A DNA stretch of 6,555 bases from Pseudomonas sp. (GTDB lineage: Bacteria; Pseudomonadota; Gammaproteobacteria; Pseudomonadales; Pseudomonadaceae), in assembly GCA_026398835.1 (NCBI GenBank), contig JAPLSD010000079.1, forward strand, positions 1-6,555. The letters are read 5' to 3'. The notes under the pieces are model-generated. The model searched no databases and was not told where the DNA came from. It was given only the letters and a program-made list of their open reading frames with translations. Below, in pieces: positions 1-6,555 of this stretch (the first letter of the stretch is position 1; every line of letters begins with the position of its first letter). Position numbers and translations under genes: made by a program.

Positions 1-420
1 GCCTACGTCGAATCCCCGGCGGACATCGACAAGCTGATGAGCCTGACCGGCAGCGAAGTCGGTCTGCTGTTCGATTCGGGTCACTGCTACATGGGTGGCG
101 GCGAACCGCTGGAAGTGCTGCGTAAACACATCGATCGCGTTTGCCATGTGCATTTCAAGGACGTGCGCAAACCGGTGGTGCAACTGGCGCGCAACAACCT
201 ATGGAGTTTTCCGGACTGCATCATCAACGGCACCTTCACCGTGCCCGGCGACGGCGATATCGACTTTGCCGCATTGCTGGATGTGTTGCTGGCCGCCGAT
301 TATCACGGTTGGCTGGTGGTCGAGGCCGAGCAGGATCCAGCCGTTGCGCCGAGTTATGTCTACGCGAAAAAGGGTTACGACACGCTCCGTGCACTGTTGA
401 ATCAGAGGACGGGACAATGA
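1..420 (+). CDS. iolE: Inosose dehydratase IolE, 3' part (N-terminus outside window)
   Basis: This is the last 139 codons of a TIM-barrel protein of the AP-endonuclease-2-like superfamily; the reading frame is open from base 1. IolE dehydrates 2-keto-myo-inositol (scyllo-inosose) to 3D-3,5/4-trihydroxycyclohexane-1,2-dione, the second step of cytosolic inositol catabolism. Family members are about 300 residues, so roughly the C-terminal half is present. Likely metal or active-site residues visible are Asp in FDSGH (bases 73-75), the HVHFKD strand (His at 151-153) and Glu in VVEAEQDP (322-324). The PGDGDIDF motif near 244-270 is typical of inosose dehydratases. The gene ends in TGA at 418-420, overlapping the iolB start. 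No frameshift is seen. The main alternative is another sugar isomerase/epimerase of the same fold, but the iol neighbours and the HVHFKD/EAEQDP motifs favour IolE. Confidence 0.93.
   Translation, partial: AYVESPADIDKLMSLTGSEVGLLFDSGHCYMGGGEPLEVLRKHIDRVCHVHFKDVRKPVVQLARNNLWSFPDCIINGTFTVPGDGDIDFAALLDVLLAADYHGWLVVEAEQDPAVAPSYVYAKKGYDTLRALLNQRTGQ
405..419 (+). promoter_or_regulatory. iolB ribosome binding site and iolE/iolB start-stop overlap
   Basis: GAGGA at 405-409 lies 7 bases before ATG 417-419, and this ATG shares bases with the iolE stop codon (ATGA, 417-420). This fixes the iolB start over in-frame upstream ATGs inside iolE, such as 141. The arrangement suggests translational coupling of the two genes, which is an inference. 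Confidence 0.8.
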
Positions 421-1226
421 GCCTTTTGGTCAAAAGCAACGCGCACGGCCAGACCATGGTCGAGCTGGGCGCCGGTGAGCTGGAATACGTCGGTTTCGCC
501 GCCTACCGCCTGAGCCTTGGTGAAACGCTGCCGGTCGCTGCCTGCGATAAGGAGCTGTGCCTGGTGCTGCTCAGCGGCCGGGTCACGATTCAGGGTGAAG
601 CCCCGGGGCAGGGCGCCTTCAACTGGGACAACATCGGCGACCGGCAATCGGTATTCGAAGACAAGTCTCCGTTCGCCGCCTACTTGCCACCCGGCAGTCA
701 GGCGCAAGTGGTCGCCTTGAGTGATGTGCAGATCGCCGTCTGCGCCGCGCCCGGCTCGACCACCAACGGCCTCGGCCCACGGCTGATCAAACCCGAAAGC
801 ATGAAACGCAGCGTGCGCGGCAAAGGTGCCAACACCCGTTACGTCTGCGACATCCTGCCGGACACCGAGCCGGCTCATTCGCTGCTGGTGGTGGAAGTGC
901 GCACGCCGTCCGGGCATTCGTCGAGCTACCCGCCGCACAAGCACGACACCGATAATCTGCCGCATCAGAGCTTTCTCGAAGAGACCTATTACCACCAGAT
1001 CAACCCGCCCCAGGGCTTCGTTTTTCAGCGGGTCTACACCGACGACCGCAGCATCGACCAGGCCATGGCCGTGGAAAACAGCGACCTGGTGGTGGTGCCC
1101 AAAGGTTATCACCCGGTGAGCGTGCCCTACGGCTACGAGTCGTATTACCTGAACGTGATGGCCGGGCCCAAACGCGTCTGGCAATTCCATAACGACCCGC
1201 AGCACAGCTGGCTGCTGGATTTGTAG
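417..1226 (+). CDS. iolB: 5-deoxy-glucuronate isomerase IolB
   Basis: This is a 269-residue protein of the KduI/IolB bicupin family, close to the usual length of about 270. IolB converts 5-deoxy-D-glucuronate, the product of IolD, to 5-dehydro-2-deoxy-D-gluconate, the substrate of the IolC kinase; it is cytosolic. The C-terminal cupin carries the likely metal site: H174 and H176 in PPHKHD, E188/E189 in the LEETYYH segment and H232 in KGYHPV. The family-typical ending, with YYLNVMAGP and a WxFxxDPxHxW-like tail, is present. The N-terminal half (about residues 1-130) is the more degenerate cupin. The start at 417 is supported by a good SD and by the MSLLVKSN N-terminus typical of the family. 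The gene overlaps iolE by 4 bases and precedes iolA by 41 bases, consistent with co-transcription. Confidence 0.96.
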   Translation: MSLLVKSNAHGQTMVELGAGELEYVGFAAYRLSLGETLPVAACDKELCLVLLSGRVTIQGEAPGQGAFNWDNIGDRQSVFEDKSPFAAYLPPGSQAQVVALSDVQIAVCAAPGSTTNGLGPRLIKPESMKRSVRGKGANTRYVCDILPDTEPAHSLLVVEVRTPSGHSSSYPPHKHDTDNLPHQSFLEETYYHQINPPQGFVFQRVYTDDRSIDQAMAVENSDLVVVPKGYHPVSVPYGYESYYLNVMAGPKRVWQFHNDPQHSWLLDL

Positions 1227-1240
1227 GCCTTACCGCGCTT

Positions 1241-1267
1241 TTAACTTTCAGATGGAGAACAAAAACA
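1241..1267 (+). promoter_or_regulatory. iolA leader with ribosome binding site
   Basis: The leader begins with TTAACTTTCA (1241-1250), then a strong SD GGAGAA (1254-1259) and an A-rich 8-base spacer before ATG 1268. The same ten-base block and near-identical SD region recur before iolI (2779-2806). The A-rich spacer is expected to be unstructured and to favour efficient initiation (inference). Confidence 0.75.
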
Positions 1268-2770
1268 ATGAGTGACGCCCAGGTTGTCGGCCATTACATC
1301 AACGGCCAAGTGCAGGACAGTGGCAGCGAACGTTTCAGCAACGTCTTCAATCCGGCCACCGGCAGCGTTCAGGCGCGCGTCGGGCTGGCCAGCCAGAAGA
1401 CCGTCGATGAAGCCGTCGCATCGGCCTTGAAGGCCTTCCCGGCCTGGTCCGAGCAATCGTCCCTGCGTCGCTCGCGGGTGATGTTCAAGTTCAAGGAACT
1501 GCTGGATCGTCATCACAACGAGTTGGCGGAAATCATCAGCCGCGAACACGGCAAAGTGCTCTCTGATGCCAAGGGCGAAGTCACTCGCGGTATCGAGATT
1601 GTCGAGTACGCCTGCGGCGCGCCGAACCTGCTGAAGACCGAGTTCAGCGACAACATCGGCGGCGGCATCGATAACTGGAACCTGCGTCAACCATTGGGCG
1701 TCTGCGCCGGCGTCACGCCGTTCAATTTCCCGGTGATGGTGCCGCTGTGGATGATCCCGATCGCGCTGGTCACCGGTAACTGCTTCATCCTCAAACCTTC
1801 CGAGCGCGATCCGTCGGCCAGTTTGTTGATGGCCCGATTGCTCACCGAAGCCGGTCTGCCGGACGGTGTGTTCAACGTTGTTCAAGGCGATAAGAGCGCG
1901 GTCGACGCCTTGTTGCAACACCCGGACATCGAGGCGATTTCCTTTGTCGGTTCGACGCCGATCGCCGAATACATCCACCAGCAAGCCACTGCCCGCGGCA
2001 AACGCGTGCAGGCATTGGGTGGGGCGAAGAACCACATGATCGTCATGCCCGACGCGGATCTGGATCAAGCCGCTGACGCATTGATCGGCGCCGCTTACGG
2101 TTCGGCGGGCGAACGCTGCATGGCGATCTCGATTGCCGTCGCCGTGGGCGATGTCGGCGACCAATTGATTGCCAAACTGCTGCCACGTATCGATCAACTG
2201 AAGGTCGGCAACGGCATGCAGGGCGACAGCGACATGGGGCCGCTGGTGACTGCCGAGCACAAAGCCAAGGTCGAAGGATTCATCGATGAAGGCGTGGCCC
2301 AGGGCGCGCAGCTGATTGTCGACGGCCGCAACTTCAAGGTGCCGGGTGCTGAGAACGGCTTCTTTGTCGGCGCGACGCTGTTCGACAACGTCACGACTGA
2401 AATGAGCATCTACCAGCAGGAAATTTTCGGTCCGGTGCTGGGCATTGTGCGGGTCGCGGATTTCGCCAGCGCGGTGGCACTGATCAACGCTCACGAGTTC
2501 GGCAACGGTGTGTCCTGCTTCACCAGCGACGGCGGCATCGCCCGAGCTTTCGCACGCACCATAAAGGTCGGCATGGTCGGTATCAACGTACCGATCCCGG
2601 TACCGATGGCCTGGCATTCCTTCGGCGGCTGGAAGCGTTCGTTGTTCGGTGACCACCACGCTTACGGCGAAGAAGGCATCCGTTTCTACAGCCGCTACAA
2701 AAGCGTGATGCAGCGCTGGCCTGACAGCATCGCCAAGGGCCCTGAATTCAGCATGCCGACAGCCAAATAG
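1268..2770 (+). CDS. iolA: CoA-acylating methylmalonate/malonate-semialdehyde dehydrogenase IolA (MmsA)
   Basis: This is a 500-residue NAD-dependent aldehyde dehydrogenase, full length for the MMSDH family. In the inositol route it converts malonate semialdehyde with CoA and NAD to acetyl-CoA and CO2; family members also act on methylmalonate semialdehyde from valine breakdown. Visible motifs are TPFNFPV with the oxyanion Asn at N153, KPSERDP (cofactor region, after the FILKPS strand), the FVGSTP turn and the catalytic Cys C284 in GERCMAIS. R283 directly before the Cys is conserved in this subgroup. QALGGAKNH (around 248-256) has Ala249 where hydrolytic aldehyde dehydrogenases carry the general-base Glu of ELGG, fitting a CoA-dependent enzyme. 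QQEIFGPVL and the C-terminal [12 protein letters not shown] are also present. The context favours iolA; pseudomonads often have a second mmsA paralog in valine catabolism, so the symbol mmsA is equally used. Confidence 0.96.
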   Translation: MSDAQVVGHYINGQVQDSGSERFSNVFNPATGSVQARVGLASQKTVDEAVASALKAFPAWSEQSSLRRSRVMFKFKELLDRHHNELAEIISREHGKVLSDAKGEVTRGIEIVEYACGAPNLLKTEFSDNIGGGIDNWNLRQPLGVCAGVTPFNFPVMVPLWMIPIALVTGNCFILKPSERDPSASLLMARLLTEAGLPDGVFNVVQGDKSAVDALLQHPDIEAISFVGSTPIAEYIHQQATARGKRVQALGGAKNHMIVMPDADLDQAADALIGAAYGSAGERCMAISIAVAVGDVGDQLIAKLLPRIDQLKVGNGMQGDSDMGPLVTAEHKAKVEGFIDEGVAQGAQLIVDGRNFKVPGAENGFFVGATLFDNVTTEMSIYQQEIFGPVLGIVRVADFASAVALINAHEFGNGVSCFTSDGGIARAFARTIKVGMVGINVPIPVPMAWHSFGGWKRSLFGDHHAYGEEGIRFYSRYKSVMQRWPDSIAKGPEFSMPTAK

Positions 2771-2778
2771 TTCAACCA

Positions 2779-2806
2779 TTAACTTTCAATGCGGAGAATA
2801 AGAATA
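2779..2806 (+). promoter_or_regulatory. iolI leader with ribosome binding site
   Basis: TTAACTTTCA (2779-2788) is followed by SD GGAGAA (2793-2798) and an 8-base spacer to ATG 2807. The SD sits between an in-frame ATG at 2789 and the ATG at 2807, so initiation at 2807 is preferred: the earlier ATG would place the SD inside the coding sequence. The leader is a near copy of the one before iolA. Confidence 0.75.
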
Positions 2807-3628
2807 ATGAGCCAGCCCCTGCGTTTCGCCCTGAACCGTATGGTCGCCCCACGTTTGTCACTGCCGGATTTCATTGACCTGGCGGTGACCTTGAAAGCCG
2901 ATGCCATCGAGATCCGCAACGATCTCAAGGGTATCGAGATCGAAGACGGCACACCGCCGGCGCGGGTCCGTGAGTTGTGCGCGGCCAAAGGGATCAAGGT
3001 GTTGTCGATCAACGCGTTGTATCCGTTCGATGTGTGGAACGACGAGCGTCGGGCGCACACCCTCAAGCTGGCCGCCTATGCCCGCGATTGCGGTGCAGAG
3101 GGGCTGGTGATGTGCCCGCTCAACGATCGCGCCGACCCGCGCACAGAGGCGGAACGCAACGCCGGATTACGCACGGCGCTCAGCGAACTGGCGCCGATCC
3201 TGCGTGAGTACGGGATTCTCGGTTTTATCGAACCGCTGGGTTTTGAAGAGTGTTCACTGCGACGCAAACGCACGGCGGTGGATGCAATCAAGGCGATTGG
3301 CGGGCTGGATGTGTTCCGCCTGGTGCACGACACCTTCCACCATCACCTGGCCAGCGAACATGAGCTCTTCCCCGAGCTGACCGGGCTGGTGCACATCTCT
3401 GGTGTCGAAGACGCACAAGCGCCTCTGGCGACCATTCGTGACGGGCATCGGGTGTTGGTGGGCGAGGCGGACATTCTCGGCAATGCGGCGCAGATCGATA
3501 CCTTGCTCAGCACGGGCTACAAGGGTTACCTGTCGTTCGAGCCGTTTGCCGAAAGCGTGCATGGGTTGGCGGATATCCAGCAGGCGATTGGCGCGAGCAT
3601 GGAGCATTTGAAACACGCGCTGGCCTGA
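2807..3628 (+). CDS. iolI: Inosose isomerase IolI (TIM-barrel sugar isomerase family)
   Basis: This is a 273-residue TIM-barrel protein of the AP-endonuclease-2-like superfamily, close to the Bacillus IolI length. IolI interconverts 2-keto-myo-inositol (scyllo-inosose) and 1-keto-D-chiro-inositol, linking D-chiro-inositol to the main pathway. Candidate divalent-metal ligands lie at the ends of barrel strands: E142 in GFIEPLG, D175 in VHDTFHHH, H196 in GLVHISGVED and E245 in LSFEPFAES. This Glu-Asp-His-Glu set matches the order and approximate spacing known for Bacillus IolI. R-rich EECSLRRKR follows E142. No signal peptide is seen. The start at 2807 is set by the SD; a start at 2789 would add six residues (MRRIRI). 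The gene lies 36 bases after iolA, with 152 bases to iolD. Another keto-sugar isomerase activity cannot be excluded from sequence alone. Confidence 0.85.
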   Translation: MSQPLRFALNRMVAPRLSLPDFIDLAVTLKADAIEIRNDLKGIEIEDGTPPARVRELCAAKGIKVLSINALYPFDVWNDERRAHTLKLAAYARDCGAEGLVMCPLNDRADPRTEAERNAGLRTALSELAPILREYGILGFIEPLGFEECSLRRKRTAVDAIKAIGGLDVFRLVHDTFHHHLASEHELFPELTGLVHISGVEDAQAPLATIRDGHRVLVGEADILGNAAQIDTLLSTGYKGYLSFEPFAESVHGLADIQQAIGASMEHLKHALA

Positions 3629-3654
3629 CACCGTTAATGGATTCACACGGACAT

Positions 3655-3733
3655 TGTGGGAGCGGGCTTGCCCGCGAAGGCGGTGTATCAGGCACACCGT
3701 GTCGCGTCATTCGCAGGCAAGCCAGCTCCCACA
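3655..3733. repeat. Inverted REP doublet (REPIN) of Pseudomonas type
   Basis: Two REP-like units face each other. The left arm, 3655-3678, starts TGTGGGAGC and contains the perfect palindrome GCGGGC-TT-GCCCGC (3662-3675). The right arm, 3710-3733, is its reverse complement with only two substitutions in 24 bases; these leave one T-T mismatch in its own small stem. The 31-base segment between the arms holds a third inverted repeat, CGGTGT (3681-3686) with ACACCG (3694-3699). The arms could pair with each other into a long hairpin. Such units are abundant, non-coding, intergenic repeats in fluorescent pseudomonads, thought to be mobilised by RAYT transposases acting in trans; no RAYT gene is in the window. 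There is no T-tract, so it is not a standard rho-independent terminator, although it may affect mRNA stability or downstream expression. Confidence 0.92.
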
Positions 3734-3780
3734 TTTGATCTGCGTTGATCTCTGGATTTGCATTCACACAAGGTGCAAGC
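3734..3780 (+). promoter_or_regulatory. iolD leader with weak ribosome binding site and short direct repeat
   Basis: This is the stretch between the REPIN and iolD. AAGGTG at 3770-3775 is a moderate SD, 5 bases before ATG 3781, and supports that start over the in-frame ATG at 3745. TTGATCT occurs twice, at 3735-3741 and 3745-3751, with a 10-base period. No recognisable sigma-70 -10 box is seen at proper spacing. Bases 3629-3654, before the REPIN, hold nothing I can identify. Confidence 0.5.

Positions 3781-6555
<2,775 letters not shown>

Noticed and set aside
141..416. N-terminal extension of iolB by 92 codons
   Set aside because: It overlaps iolE in another frame, encodes Arg-rich shadow sequence, and the SD and family N-terminus place the start at 417.
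402..1205. A 267-codon minus-strand open frame opposite iolB
   Set aside because: It is antisense to a clear iolB, and its composition is that of a reverse-complement shadow with no domain.
1241..2779. A 512-codon open frame on the minus strand covering nearly all of iolA
   Set aside because: It mirrors iolA almost end to end, gives a low-complexity His/Asp/Arg-rich translation with no recognisable domain, and is the usual effect of G/C-ending codons in a GC-rich gene.
2789..2806. Earlier in-frame ATG for iolI (adds MRRIRI)
   Set aside because: These codons are made of the SD region itself, and no SD precedes 2789; the ATG at 2807 has ideal spacing.
3655..3678. Palindrome after iolI as a rho-independent terminator
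   Set aside because: There is no T-tract after the stem, and the sequence fits a Pseudomonas REP arm paired with an inverted copy downstream.
3735..3763. Sigma-70 promoter for iolD with TTGATC as -35
   Set aside because: No TATAAT-like -10 is found about 17 bases downstream; the match is too weak to call.
3745..3780. Earlier in-frame ATG for iolD (adds 12 residues)
   Set aside because: It has no SD, and the extension would include the SD of the 3781 start; [16 protein letters not shown] is the typical IolD beginning.

Overview
The window is a stretch of a bacterial myo-inositol catabolic (iol) gene cluster, all on the + strand. It holds, in order, the 3' end of iolE, complete iolB, complete iolA (mmsA type), complete iolI, complete iolD and the 5' part of iolG. 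The DNA is GC-rich with G/C-ending codons. The 152-base gap between iolI and iolD carries an inverted pair of REP sequences of the class widespread in fluorescent Pseudomonas (TGTGGGAGC followed by a GCGGGC-TT-GCCCGC palindrome). That, the gene order and the protein sequences point to a Pseudomonas of the P. fluorescens / P. putida type. The assignment comes from recognition, not from a database search.

Layout: 1-420 iolE C-terminal part; 417-1226 iolB, overlapping iolE by four bases (ATGA); 1268-2770 iolA/mmsA; 2807-3628 iolI; 3629-3780 intergenic region with a REP doublet (REPIN); 3781-5718 iolD; 5756-6555 iolG, cut by the window end. Apart from the REPIN gap, spacers are 36-41 bases and each holds a clear ribosome binding site, so the genes look like one operon. 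No convincing promoter or rho-independent terminator is visible.

Together the genes encode most of the classical Bacillus-type pathway. IolG oxidises myo-inositol to scyllo-inosose; IolE dehydrates this to trihydroxycyclohexane-1,2-dione; IolD hydrolyses the ring to 5-deoxy-glucuronate; IolB isomerises that to 5-dehydro-2-deoxy-gluconate. After phosphorylation and aldol cleavage (IolC and an IolJ-type aldolase, not in the window), IolA converts malonate semialdehyde to acetyl-CoA. IolI is an inosose isomerase that can bring other inositol stereoisomers into the route. The missing kinase/aldolase, transporter and regulator probably lie outside the window.

I found no undescribed system. The points worth a second look are modest: the REPIN inside the operon, near-duplicate leaders in front of iolA and iolI, a small direct repeat upstream of iolD, and iolI embedded in the core operon.
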